NCBI GenBank assembly: GCA_964035545.1
Contig: OZ037765.1
Span: 8,956,698-9,020,697, forward strand
Reading direction: 5' to 3'
Length of the DNA: 64,000 nt
Source of the DNA: Bugula neritina
Taxonomy: Eukaryota > Bryozoa > Gymnolaemata > Cheilostomatida > Bugulidae
Below, in pieces: positions 13,479 through 29,510 of the stretch; the stretch's first letter is position 1, and each line of letters begins with the position of its first letter. The notes under the pieces are model-generated. The model was not told the origin of the DNA, did no database searches, and saw only the letters and a list, made by a program, of their open reading frames with translations. Position numbers and translations under genes: made by a program.

Positions 13479-13614
13479 TTACGGAGTATGGACACATAAC
13501 ATCATGTATGTGGCAAAAGCTTCATCACTATCATCAGTTGATTTTCTAGCAATTATAGATGCTGCTACTTGACCTCCATCCTGCAAATCTACCCACTTAT
13601 TGTCTATTCCAGAG
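13479..13614 (-). other. Candidate coding exon of unknown gene
   Basis: On the minus strand an acceptor (TGTACTTGCAG) is followed by an open frame of 44 codons to TAA, beginning SGIDNKWVDLQDGGQVAASI. Its composition looks more like a real protein than chance AT-rich sequence. I do not recognise it. It lies 3.6 kb upstream of the RING/B-box gene on the same strand. A weak donor inside it (TTAT|GTGTCC) would keep phase with the exon that starts at 9895, so it might be an upstream exon of that gene. It could equally be the last exon of another gene or a remnant. Confidence 0.3.
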
Positions 13615-14579
13615 CTGCAAGTACAATGTTGACTTTTTTTAAATAACAAAAGGAAACGGTAGCTTGATTAGAAATTATACCCAGTTATATTATAAAAATT
13701 TAGTTGGCTGAACACTCTTGTAGTACTATTATGGCAGTAGTTAATTGTGATCCTGCATTTCATCAACGTTTAAATTTATTGAACTAAACAGAACAATTTA
13801 AATTAAAAAAATGCTTGATAATTTTCAAGCACATCATTAAAAGACTGCAAACCTTTTTATGAATGAAATAAGCAGAAGCCATAACCTTGCAAGCCAAAAT
13901 TCGGAGTGTCTACATTAGAAGTATTAGATTGATAGGTAGTAGAGTTGTGTAGGTATAAGTCTTCACTCTAATGCCCTCACAAGTGCACTTTCTAAAATGT
14001 ACAGAATATCGGATTATTCTATATTAACATAGCATTACCAGTAAAATTACACATTATGCACTTGAATATCTAGCATATCTGCAACTGGCAATTTTGAAGC
14101 AATGTCTTTAGATAACTATTAACCACTCAGGCATTTAATTGAGTAAAAAAGCTAGCTAAGTGCAACTGAATCTATTAGAGACATTTACTATAAAATCAAT
14201 TTGAATTCAATGAATTACTTTAAAATATGAATAAATTTTTGCTCATCTTATAATAAAATTAAAAAGTTTAGACTATTTATGCATTCAGCTAGTGTTACTA
14301 CTCACTAAATAAGACTAAAAGTAACTTACTGAAAAACTAAGTCAGTCAACTATAGAATCATCATGAACTCGCATTAATATTTCATCATTATAATCATTTA
14401 CATTTAGTCACATTTATCATTTCAATTTGGTTATAGGTGATGCTTTTATCAATATAAATATGATTATCAATTGAGTTTTGATAGTAACACTAACTGTAAG
14501 CCTGCATAATGTGATAAAGATTTTATCATTATATTTTAAATCAAACTTTGAGCTAATTTAAAAATCACAAAAGGAACCG

Positions 14580-15115
14580 GTAGTTTGACTAGTACTAGTA
14601 GGCCTAATGTTAATACTAATAGTAATAGTAATCAGTAACTGTATTGACAAAATCTAAGACAGAGGCTAAAAGTTACTAAGAGTAAGAGTAAGTCTAATGT
14701 AAATTGAAATATCAACTATAGAATAAATCAATAAATATAATACTATCAGTATGAGTATCAAGTTTCAATAGCAAAGGCAAAACTCAGAGTCAGACCCAAA
14801 TAATAATACAGTAATACTAATAAGTAATTAGTAATAGTAATACTAATTGTAATAGTGAATTTATAATTATTAATTACTTATACTTATACTTATAGTTATA
14901 CTATTAGTATTATTATTAATGAGTTACATTTGGTTTTACTACCAAATACCAGTATCAGTAAATCATGAATAATAGTCATTATGATTATCATTATGAGTAA
15001 CCGTACCTCAAACTGTGAGTCATAGTGAAAGTCATTTAAATAGTTACTAGTAGTAGTATAGTATAGAATAGAATAGACTAAGACAGACTCCTACTCCTAG
15101 TGATAGTATAAATAT
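14580..15115. repeat. AATAGT/AATACT hexamer array
   Basis: A third degenerate array of the same family, with runs of AATAGTAATACTAATAG and TTATACTTATAGT, and tracts of GAGTA, AGTCA and TAGTAG. Units are interspersed with unique sequence. Confidence 0.75.
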
Positions 15116-15885
15116 TATTAAATTGATAACTACAAATAATCCTGGCAACAATTTTAAGTTAGTAGCGTAAATGATTGTTTTGAGTATAATTACCTGTATT
15201 GTTGTGGTTTTCAAGCTTGAACGCTAAAGATAAAGATTAAGTTCAGCATTTATCACCAAAGGGCAAAACAGCTCAGTAACTTAAAAGCTAACTTTGGATG
15301 GAACACGATGAAAAACTAAAACTAGCCTTCGATTTTAAATATGATGCTTCTGACAGTACGAAGAAAGAGGTGTAAGCTAAATTCAGTTGATAAAAAATAA
15401 ATTTGCAAGATCTCATGCTATGAAAGTGACTAAAATTGTCTTCTTTCTTTAATCGATAACTTCGCAATTTTTTCATCATTTAAAAAATTGAAAGCCTTAG
15501 TTACCAACTTTAAATGCAATTTTAGAGCTGAAGGAATCATCAAATGCTTACGAAAGTATGATTTTTGAAATCCTTAGATTTTTTTGCACTAGAAAAGTCT
15601 AAAATCTAAAAATTGGAAATTAATTTCAAATTTAAGTATTTCCAAATTAAACCTTCATTTACTACACTTAATAAACGCCGCCACATCCCCGGTTTTGTCG
15701 CGACTGGTCACATATTGTGATATTCATTATGACTATAATTATTCATTTGCAGCTAAACTTAATCAGTTTTGATACAATTTTAATCATGAATAATATTATA
15801 AGGTTATATTTAATTATTAATTGTTAACATACAGTCATATTACATTTATAATTATATTATTTTATTTTATGAGCAATCTATAATC

Positions 15886-15892
<7 letters not shown>

Positions 15893-15955
<63 letters not shown>
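15893..15955. repeat. (TA)n microsatellite
   Basis: About 60 bp of almost pure TA. Its right edge lies five bases from the hammerhead ribozyme and forms its 3' flank on the minus strand. Confidence 0.95.
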
Positions 15956-15958
<3 letters not shown>

Positions 15959-15960
15959 AA

Positions 15961-16007
15961 TCTGTGGACAGCAGCTGTTTCGGGATTTGTCCCCTCATCA
16001 GCACAGA
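15961..16007 (-). ncRNA. Type I hammerhead self-cleaving ribozyme with a short stem III
   Basis: Read on the minus strand, all conserved parts are present in order. The stem I 5' strand TCTGTG (16007-16002) is followed by the core CTGATGA (16001-15995). Stem II is GGGG..TCCC around the loop ACAAA, ending in a G10.1-C11.1 pair. The core GAAA comes next. Stem III is ACAG/CTGT with a three-base loop, and includes the A15.1-U16.1 pair. The cleavage triplet is GTC, with cut between 15967 and 15966. The stem I 3' strand CACAGA (15966-15961) pairs perfectly over six bases with the 5' strand. Further stem I residues continue after an internal loop. Hammerheads with a tiny stem III are known from Penelope-like elements and retrozyme-type repeats in animals. 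No reverse transcriptase is visible nearby. Activity is inferred, not shown. Confidence 0.87.
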
Positions 16008-16079
16008 ACAGAGTACCATGGCCCACACCTTCGCAATAGTAAAACTTATAGTTTTACTAAAGCATATTTAGTCAATTAC

Positions 16080-16330
16080 TGCTAATAGTAATACTAATAG
16101 TAATGGTATTGTGATTTACTAATTAGTTATAGTCATTAGAATGATAATTCCAGTGAGTATGATATTACTGTATAGCATTAACTGATTTATTTTAGTTAAG
16201 CATAATTTTTGACCAGTAATATGACTCTATTACTACGTGTATACCTATAGGTATTTAATATGTATATGTTGATTTTTTTTCCGTTGGTATAAGTATGAAA
16301 TATAACTATCAGTATTAGTATGAAATTGAA
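16080..16330. repeat. Short degenerate AATAGT/TATAGT array
   Basis: Scattered TAATAGTAATACTAATAGTA words and TATAACTATCAGTATTAGTA at the right end mark a smaller member of the ATTAGT family. Confidence 0.45.
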
Positions 16331-17094
16331 TCTAGGTTAAAATAATAAATATTTCTAAAGTATTACCTTTCTCTTGAACCCCACCAATTCTATTATAAGA
16401 TATTTTTCTAAGGAAAGATTTTTGGTATTTTATTTACAATCAAGCAGACACAAGAGACACAAATTGCATAACAATAAATTATATGTAAATCTGCATTATT
16501 TTGATGTTCACAGTTGCTTTGTCCAATTTATATATGGATGCAATCTGCCTGTAGTTTACTTCAAAACAGAGTTATATATTATAAGATAAAATTGATCTAA
16601 TGAAATATTTGGTTTTTATTAGTTTGTATCGATGCCATCTTTTCTATACTTTTTTTTATTAATCACTACTATGCATTGGCTGTATATATTATTTTAGGTT
16701 ATACTTTTTAGTTATTTCAATTATTTTAAAGCATAAAGTTTTGTAAATAAAATTGCAAGTTATTAATATCAATATTATAAAGCAAACAGTTTTAAAAATT
16801 ACCTAATGATAAAATTTGCTGATTAATGACATAAGGTTGTGTTGGATAATTTTTATTTGTAGTATCACTTCATTATTTTGTATTGTACAAAGTATTGTTG
16901 TGTTATTAATTTAAATTGCCTAAAAATGTCAACACAGGCTCAAAGGTTGTTAACTTAAGTAATTACTTGTGTTTGAGGTTTTCCATCTGAGAGGTTTTAA
17001 TTTAAATCCAAAGTTTACGGTTTTTGCTGAAGTTTTTATCAAATTATTTATTGCGTGTGTCCTTGTAGATGACGCAGTCGTAGAATCTTCTCAG

Positions 17095-19808
17095 ATGGAA
17101 AACTTTCAGAGAATTAAAGTAGTTGGCAAAGGTAGTTATGGAGAGGTTTGGTTGTCAAAGCATGTTCGAGATAAAAAGCAGTATGTCCTCAAGAAAATGG
17201 ACTTAAAAAAGGCGTCAAAACGTGAACGAAAAGCTGCTGAGCAAGAAGCTAAGCTTCTTTCGAAGTTGAAGCATCCAAATATTGTTGGTTATAAAGATTC
17301 ATTTGAGGAAGAGGGCTATTTATGGATTGCTATGAGTTTTTGTGAAGGAGGCGATTTATATAACAGTTTGAAATCCCGTAAAGGCTCATTGCTTGAAGAG
17401 AGACAGATTGTCGAATGGTTCGTTCAGATATCTATGGCGCTGCAATATCTCCACGAAAGAAACATTTTGCACCGAGATTTGAAAACCCAAAATATATTTT
17501 TGACTCGTAGCAAAATAATAAAACTAGGAGATTTGGGTATTGCTAGGGTGCTAGACAGCAGTAATGATATGGCCACTACTCTAATAGGCACTCCTTATTA
17601 TATGAGTCCTGAACTTTTTTCAAACAAACCTTACAATCATAAGTCGGATGTATGGGCTTTAGGTTGCTGTGTATATGAAATGGCCACTCTGAAACATGCA
17701 TTCAATGCAAAGGATATGAACTCATTGGTTTATAAAATCCTTAGAGGAAAGATGCCGCCCATGCCCATACAGTATAGCCAGGAATTAACTAATCTAATCA
17801 GAGCAATGTTGGATCAAAATCCGTCCAGGCGACCTTCTGTCAATAAAATACTCAGAGATCCTTTCATTAAAAAGAACATTGCCATATTTCTAGAAGGTAC
17901 CAGAAAGAGCCGTAAAGCTACATCTGCAGCCAGAAGCCAAGTTGATGGGAAGATTGAGCCACCATCTTCTGCGTCAAAAGCAGGATTGGCAGGTATGTGA
18001 CTGTTTATTTTGTTTTATCTATATAATCACTAATTATCTATGCTGTATTCAAGCTAGCCGGTTGAATTGGTTTTTCCATGATTGAATTTGCTATGCAAAT
18101 TTGTTTCCTGCCAAATGAATAGCAACTTGCATTGATATGCAAAACGAGCAGCATTTATATAGTTGGATGCTATAATTTAGTATGTGGGAGCTTGTAATTG
18201 AATTTCATTTTATTAGCATAGTATTTTTACAATTCTGGTTGAATTTCAAAACTAGTATTTTTATTTTGAGCATTGTTCTTCTTTCTGTCACCTATTACTT
18301 CTTCATAATCTTACACAATTTGAGACTTATTGTACACTGTTGAGTATCATCAACATAGTAGCAATTGAAATGTTCGTAAAAGTTATGCTGCCTAACTTTC
18401 AATAAATCAATAATGTGACACTTTCCATTTCTACACCACGGATTTCTGTTATCATATATCTCGGCTTAATATATCTTGAGTTTTTCAACATTATAAAGAC
18501 AGGCTAAGACCTTTCAATTTTGAAGAGTGAATGTTTTTAATTCATGCAATTGTAAATGAACAACAAGGTATATTACTAGTAACTTGATTATCATTATGGT
18601 TCTAAATAATAATATTGTATTATTGCATTTGTTTTCTGCCACAAAGTTTGAGACTTACGAATTCTGACCAATTTGGTGTTGTATACTTCGAATGTAAACT
18701 GTCTACTTTTTTAAATTCAGGAAGAAAAAAAGAGAGGCCATCTAGTGGTGATCAAAAAAAGAAGTCCCGTCCATTTGACAATCCAATTCCTGTAGATAAA
18801 CCTCGTCCTTTACCAAGTATTCCAAATTTGAGTAATGAACATTCTGCACCATCTACACAAACTGATTCAACTGCATCATCTACTACTCCTTCCACTCCAA
18901 TTCAGGATGATGATGGGGGTTCTTCAGCTCGAGGTATAGTTCAAGAGATATTTTATAAGCCAATGCACTAACATTGGATCAAAAGAATTATTTTTATCAA
19001 AAGCTGTTTTTGTTTCTTTTCAGGAAGTTTTTCAGACATGGATGATATACAAAGAACAAATCCCAATATGTCTGCCAGAGCTCGTCGCCGTGAACGAAGT
19101 ATGAGGGATGAGACTCCACGTAACTCATACGAAGGTATTCAAAAGATTCACCTGGAACCAAGACGAAAGGGAAGTGCTAACAGTGACCGCCCGGACAGTG
19201 GAAAGTCTGATCATGGTCATCGCCGTCGACCTAGTGAACCTCCAGAGCTGCCATCTTACAACAATGCTAGTGGAGACAATCTTCAGGGGGAAGCAACTCC
19301 ATCGAATATTATAAAGATGAAACATAGGCAGACATCTTTGGTGGATGAAGATGAGGAAGGATCGAGTTCTCTTGATACCGAAGAAGACCAAGAAAAGAAA
19401 AGAGAGGAGAAAGAAGTAGAGAATTTGGAACGAATGCTTGATGCAACTTTGCACATACGAGGTAGTGAGCTGGATGATGACACTCTGGAAATTGAAGAGG
19501 CAGTTGCTCCTTCACTGCATCAGCCTGACAAATCTGAACCGGTTATTGGACAAGAACCAATGTTCAGCAAAGAAACATTAAATAGCTCAGGAAGATTAAT
19601 GGAACGAATAGTTGCCCTCCGAAAAGACTGCTTAAGAGGAGTGGGCCTTGAAAAATTGCATAAGTCTTACCAGATATTGGATGATGTTGACTCAGAAAAT
19701 ATGGAGGCCAAACTGCTAGCTCTCTTAGGCCAATCAATCTTTGATGAGTATGCTGGTAAAATTTGGCAATTAAAATTTTGTGAGGAATCAGCATTTAGAA
19801 TAAACTGA
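17095..19808 (+). CDS. NEK4: NIMA-related serine/threonine kinase NEK4
   Basis: This is a NEK-family protein kinase, linked in vertebrates to DNA-damage checkpoint and ciliary functions. Three coding exons (17095-17992, 18721-18933, 19024-19808) sum to 1896 nt and 631 aa. The kinase domain starts at the N-terminus: glycine loop GKGSYGEV (11-18), lysine in YVLKK (33), HRDLKTQN (126-133), DLG in place of DFG (146-148, usual in this family) and activation segment GTPYYMSPE (165-173). Long stretches such as PYYMSPELFSNKPYN and MATLKHAFNAKDMNSLVY match human NEK4 from memory. The middle is low-complexity and acidic. SARARRRER and the C-terminal LRKDCLRGVGLEKL and RQLKF-like AGKIWQLKF regions match the NEK4 tail and argue against NEK1 and NEK3. 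The start is the first ATG that opens the kinase frame. An upstream ATG at 17069 gives only MTQS and a stop. Confidence 0.94.
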
Positions 19809-20471
19809 GTAGATTATGAAGCTGTGGCTGTAATGTAGAAAGTTTTATACTGAATGCTACCTAGTTCATTTTGCAGTCAAGATGTATCTCACTATTTACA
19901 ATCTATGATGTTTAGCAAGGGTAGTTTTCAATAGTTTTACTAGTGAGTTGTGAAGATGTGGTAATAAAACTGATATATTTTTTATAGATCCGTCCTTGCT
20001 TAGTGGCATTTTATCACATATTGTTTGATCTGGATTGTTTTCTTAACAAAATATGTTGTTAATTTAATCAACATTGTTTTTAAATTTTAGTCTATTTTTA
20101 TGATTATAGCCTTTTATTTATTAGTCTTTAATTTTATGACATGCATATCTCTTCTTGTTACCTTGTTACATTGCTGTTTGTAGTTGTATGCTTTGTAGGA
20201 TAATAATATAATGCTTTTGACTTATAATTCTAGTCTTATTATGCTGGTAATTGCTTGAATGTAACAAAGTTCATTATCTAGTGGCATCACTATTTGATTA
20301 AGTTAGGCCAGTTATTCATCATTCCAATATCTTGACTGAGGATTACAGCATACTCGTGTTGTATTAGTCATACATAGGTGAGTAATGAGTGTCAGTAACT
20401 TATCCCTGGAAATAGAGCTAGTATTTCTAAACCTTGGAATTATTTTTTGTATTTTCAGTACCCTTGTTTAA
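19809..20471. other. NEK4-NitFhit intergenic region with a 5' UTR exon
   Basis: A second poly(A) hexamer for NEK4 (AATAAA, 19963-19968) lies about 155 bp after the stop. A strong donor (TACATAG|GTGAGTAA at 20377/20378) and an acceptor (TTTGTATTTTCAG at 20458) frame an 81-bp intron, so a non-coding first exon of NitFhit probably ends at 20377. Confidence 0.5.
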
Positions 20472-23400
20472 ATGCGGTATTGCTATTGGCTATCCTTGCC
20501 GATTTCTCTCCATTTGAACAAGTGTGAAAGATTTTTCTCTTTGAGAACGATGTCGTCTGGTTCGAACCTTGTTAAAGTAGCAGTATGTCAAATGACTACA
20601 ACACCAGATAGCAAAAGCAACCTTGAACAAGGCAGAATGTTGATCGAAGAAAGCAAACGTCAAAATGCACAGGTACTTATTATGTCCTAGGTGTACTATT
20701 ATGGCATTGCTCCGTCCCTTGTATTAAATTTATGTCTCAGGTTGAATATGCAACTTGAAAACCATAAATAAGTGTTTTATTAATAACTTGTCATCTTTAG
20801 AATCTCCAACCTTGTACACACTTTGAATATTTGTATTCAAATTAGTTTTTGGTAATGGATTTTTGGAACAGTTTAAAAAGTGATAGTCACATGTAGTTGC
20901 TTGCTTTTAAAGTTCTCTGGGCTTACTTATTCGCAGCCCCATTAATTGTCTTAACATCTTTTAGATAGCGTTTCTACCTGAAGGCTTTGACAACATAAAT
21001 AGAAGTAGAGCGGAGTCAGTGGAAGCTGCACAAAGTGTGTCTGGTCCTACAATTTCCGAGTATTGCTCAATCGCAAAAGCCAATAATATGTGGCTGTCTC
21101 TCGGTGGATTTAAAGAAAAGGTACTTTCATATTTGGGCTGAAACCTTTGTGACATGATAAGCAGATGAAATATGTTGTTTGACCTGTTCACTATAGTCTA
21201 TGGTTCAATTTAATTAGTTCTGACTTTGATGGTTGATTTTGCATTGTTTGCTTGACAAAGTTCGTTTGCCTGGATTATTTTCGTAACCATTCAATTTAAA
21301 GCAATTATAATCATACTTTAGATGTTATGTTACAATTATCTGCAATTGTTGGTAGAGTGATGTATCTAAAGTGTACAACACCCACTTAATTGTTGATCCT
21401 GATGGGAATATAGCTGGAGCTTATAGAAAAATGCATTTATTTGATGTGGATATACCTGATAAAGTACGGTTGTGCGAAAGTGACTACACCCTTGCCGGAA
21501 ATGAGATCAGTAAGGTTGTGGCCACACCTGCAGGGAATATCGGATTGAGTACTGTATCCTTGAATACTTGCATTTCCTGCTCTGTAATATTACAGCCAGT
21601 TTTTTTTAACATTTTTCACATATAAATTTTGGATGGTTTTTGTTTGCATTAAAAGTTATTGTTGGTTGAAGTGTTACTATTAAAAGACGAATTTTTCTTA
21701 ACGTGTGCTAGTGTTATGATCTACGTTTCCCAGAACTATCGGCATTACTGAGAAATGATGGAGCTGATATTTTAACTTATCCTTCTGCTTTTACAATTCC
21801 TACAGGAAAAGCCCACTGGGAGGTTTGCATATTTACTTTATTCTTGTCAATGTGATCTATACAAAGTGCAATCAAATACATGTAAGTTGACTATATATTT
21901 TAGATTTTAATTTGTCATACAGTAAACACCCAAGTATTGTATGGTTCTGTACAGGTGCTGTTGAGGGCTCGTGCAATCGAGAATCAATGCTATGTGGTGG
22001 CTGCTGCGCAGGTTGGAGCTCATCACGATAAACGAGCCTCTTACGGTCACAGTATGGTGAGAAGCTAAAACTAAGTTTATAGGCATATTTTATATGTAAT
22101 CTCTAATTGCTAATTTTGATGCAATTATATTTGAGTTTTATGCTGCTATCTGCCCATAAACTGTTACTTTTAATTGTAGATTGTAGATCCATGGGGTAAA
22201 GTGTTGTGCGAGATAAAAGACGGTATAGGTGTGGCTACCGCTGACATTGATCTGCAACAGTTGCAGCAAACCCGAGAATCACTTCCTGTTGACAAACACA
22301 AGCGTAGAGATGTTTACCGTTTGGAAAAGTGTGGTGCTGCAGAATTACATAATATAGGTGTCCACTAGAAAACGTTATTACATGGGAGAAAGTCTTTTTA
22401 ATAAGCTAGCTATATCATCGAATTACAAAAATAAATTTGTTTGGTGAGAGAATGTCTGGCAAAATTAGATTGGTTGAGAGTGAATTTACTCTTCCTAAAA
22501 ACAGAGTTAATAAATTTGCAGCAAAGCAGTTCAGAAATTTGGACTGAGCACTTCAATCTTAAATCAGCTCCGGTGATATATTTTCCCAACTTGTAAAGAG
22601 TTGTCAAACCTTGCTTATTCTCATCTTCTCCAGAATTCTTTAAGCAGATAGAAAACCTTTTTTACTTGTTGATAGATTTTTCAAAGCTCTGCAGTTTTAT
22701 AGGAACAGCTGGAATTCTCACAATTCCTCACTGTTACTAGTGTAATTGCTAGAATGTGTGCATTCATCACCTATAACTTTAGGATTTTTTTACCAATTTA
22801 ATGCATTCTAATTTTGCAATTTTACTTGTATACATGTACTCGGTTTTTGCACTATTACCTGGTTTTCGATTTTTGACATTGTAGATGATGTGCCGCAGTA
22901 TATGTTTGCTCAATACCCTATTTCTTCCGAGGTTGTCTTCTGCAAAACTAACCTTTCCTTCGCTTTTGTGAACCGAAAGCCTGTAGTACCAGGTCGTATC
23001 CTTTTAGCATTAAACTACAAGTGTTGCCTGAAACATGATGAAATCATAGTTTAAAAGATTATGTTTGGTCAATTCAACAGGTTGCTGCTTTTAATGGTTA
23101 TCAATATAGCACATCTGTGTCTTGTTTATTGTAAATTCTTAACTTGATTATCAGATATGCTTGTTTCTCCACTTCGGGCGTGTAAACGATTTCATGATCT
23201 TACAACTGCTGAGACTTCTGACCTGTTTGAAGCAGTCAAGAAAGTTGGAGCTGCAGTTACTGCAGAATTTGGTGCGGGCTCTCTTACCATTAGCATTCAG
23301 GATGGACCAGATGCTGGACAGACTGTTGAGGTGCGATGCCAGTATTTTTATGATTTATTCTTTCAAAAAACTATGCTGTACTTTCAAAATGTGATCATAT

Positions 23401-24293
23401 CTTTATTTATATAAAAAAAAAACATGGAAAGCTGCTACTCGTGCAATGCACTGAATAGCAATTTGTTTTAGTTATTATCATGTTGTAAAAGATAGCCTAT
23501 GGTAACATTTAAACATCCATAGCTGCAATTGTTGAAGAGGTTTAAATCTTTGCTGCGTTTATTAGAGTATTATAAGGTGCTCAAATTTTACTTTACAATT
23601 AGCAATTTTCAAAGTTTCATCGTTTTTGTAATCCACAAATTCTAAGTTTATACAAACTAGGGGTGTGTATACTTGGGTCAAGAATATGTTTTTGTTTTGA
23701 CGCACACAAATTTTAATTAAAATCACGTTTATCCGAGTCAAGTGTGGTGCTGCTATAACTATAACTTTTGGTAAGTACAAAGTAGTTGTGTTCATTAATT
23801 GCTGTGAAACTGCTTAAGTATCATTGCAAATTGTGTCATTACCAACCACTCTTATATTTTCATTAATTTAGTGGACCATAAAATTCTTGAGGAGCATTTG
23901 TGCACAAGTTGTTAAAAACTGTGAAAGCTGCTGTCAAGCTAGTCTATTTTTTAGCATGTTCATGTCCACATATTACCTAGAAAGAAAGGAGACTTTGAAA
24001 ACAATGATGATATCTATAAAAAGGTAAAGTCTTTAAATTTAGTTAAAGTAAATCAAAGAACAGTTTGCTAAAGTAAAAATCACATTTGTGAAATTTTATT
24101 ATTTTCAAGTAGAGAGAGTAATTTGTTCATACATTTTCTCATTAGTTGCTACGTTAACCATTTCCACTAATGATTGCAGTTAGCAACCCATGACAAACAA
24201 AATGAAGGAACATCAACTGCTGACAAGTCCATATTCAGAACAGAGGAAGTTATGGCAAGGGAGGCAACTTCTATGAGAAAATATTTTCAATAA
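20472..24293 (+). CDS. NitFhit: NitFhit: nitrilase-like domain fused to Fhit dinucleotide hydrolase
   Basis: This is a fusion of a Nit1-type C-N hydrolase and a Fhit domain that cleaves diadenosine polyphosphates. In vertebrates the two are separate proteins. Ten coding exons sum to 1413 nt (470 aa): 20472-20672, 20965-21120, 21356-21553, 21712-21822, 21955-22056, 22180-22357, 22885-22992, 23155-23330, 23955-24023, 24180-24293. The nitrilase triad is visible: Glu73 (FLPEGF), Lys144 (AYRKMHLFD) and Cys186 (CYDLRFPEL). The Fhit histidine triad HVHVHILPR starts at residue 411. The junction is certain: exon 6 ends ATA|G in phase 1 and exon 7 resumes with AT GAT GTG in the same frame. Without splicing, the nitrilase frame stops nine codons later. 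The Drosophila fusion has about 460 residues. Two in-frame starts exist, 20472 and 20550. The first adds 26 residues that look like a mitochondrial presequence. Confidence 0.95.
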
Positions 24294-24415
24294 AGACCAG
24301 TAGCTCAATAGTGTACTATAAACATTTGGTAGAGCAATATTATTTACAGTATTATATACATACATACATGTCTTAGTCAGAAATTAAGAATTTAGAAAGT
24401 AATAATCTAAAACAT

Positions 24416-28084
<3,669 letters not shown>

Positions 28085-28439
28085 TTTACAAGTAACTCTA
28101 AAAAACAAGTTCAGTTATATTAAAAATACATACAACCCATGCTCCATAATTAAAGTCAAGTTTGAAAAAAAACTACTTTAAAATCTGCATTATAAATTTT
28201 CCCACTGTAAGAGAATATGACTGGAGCATGCCAGCATAAAATACATAGCCTATGTGATGAGAAAGGCAAAGAGACATTTTATCACCAAAGCCGTTTTTAC
28301 AAATCTTGTGGGTACCTCTTCAATTAGCATATAATAATACAACTAAGGTGATTAAACCAGAGTAGCAAATTCTAAATAAGACTCACTGAAAATTATTAAT
28401 AGCAATTGTAAAAAGATAATATTAATATTATTAATATAA

Positions 28440-29510
28440 TCATTGCTATTTCGTGATTATTTATTTCACTAAATCTAATACTAATACTAATAGCAACAAT
28501 ACTCTTTAATTTTGGTACCCTCCGACTGTAGCCGAAGATCAGGTTTAGAAAGCAAAGAAAAATGGACGGTTAAAAATATAGTACAAGAGAAGACAACTTT
28601 TAAAAGTTACCTCAAAATCTACTACAATAATAATATTAATAGCCATAATGATACTAATAGTAATATTAACTACTAATAGTAACAGTAATACTAATACTAA
28701 ATACAGATAGTTATAGTTATACTTAACGTAATACTAATACTGATACTGGGTAATAGTACTAGTAGTACCATAATAGTTTATCAAATTTAATAGTTATAAC
28801 TTAAAGTTATAGTAATTCAAATTTTCATTGGCATTAATTATTAGTGATAATTTACTTTTAATTATCGGAATTATAATCATAATGATAAGGGTAGATCTAA
28901 TACTATTACTCTAATACTAATAGTAATTAATAGACTAATAGTAATACTTATACTTATAGTTATACTAATACTAATACTTATAGTAATACTAATAATAAAT
29001 GTAATGCTAATACTAATAGTAATAGTAATACCCTAAGTAATAGTAATAATAATAGTAATACTAATAGTATTTCTATTAGTATTAGTATTAGTAAAACTAA
29101 ATGTAATACTCATACTTATAGTTATAGTGTTATACACTTACACTTACAGTTAGTGTTATAGTTAAATTAGTTATAGTTATACTACTACTGAGTACTACTG
29201 CTACAGTACTAGTACTGCTACTGCTAGTACTACTATACTACTACTAGTAGTAGTAGTACTACTGGTACTAGTACTACTAGTACTGGTAGTACTGGTACTA
29301 GTACTGGTAGTACTGGTACTAGTACTAGTAGTACTAGTACAGTACTACTAGTACTAGACACTATTAGTATTACTATTACTATTAGTATGTATTAGTATTA
29401 CTGTATTAGACTCAGAGTTAGAGTATTACTATAGTTACTACTACTACTACTACTAGTACTAGTAATAGTATAAGCACTACACTACTAGTATTACCATTAC
29501 TATTAGTATT
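28440..29510. repeat. AATAGT/AATACT array grading into an ACT/AGT trinucleotide array
   Basis: The left part is the AATACTAATAGTAATA hexamer family. From about 29165 to 29360 it changes into runs of ACT, AGT, CTG and TAC words (TAGTACTGGTACTAGTACTG). These are self-complementary (ACTAGT, AGTACT), so either strand can fold on itself. It then returns to TATTACTATTAGTA. Confidence 0.85.

Larger units (their letters stand above)
9896..17094. other. Seven-kilobase repeat-dominated intergenic region
   Basis: It contains three hexamer arrays (about 10040-10480, 11155-12110, 14580-15115), a weak candidate exon (13479-13614), a (TA)n tract, a hammerhead ribozyme and a smaller array near 16080-16330. 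A segment at about 12470-12860 reads like non-coding repeat sequence. The stretch before 17095 holds a likely splice acceptor (TCCTTGTAG at about 17060-17068) for the first coding exon of NEK4, so a 5' UTR exon probably lies further left. Confidence 0.5.

Noticed and set aside
19108-19794. Several overlapping frames on both strands inside the last NEK4 exon
   Set aside because: They are shadows of the acidic and basic low-complexity coding sequence of NEK4.
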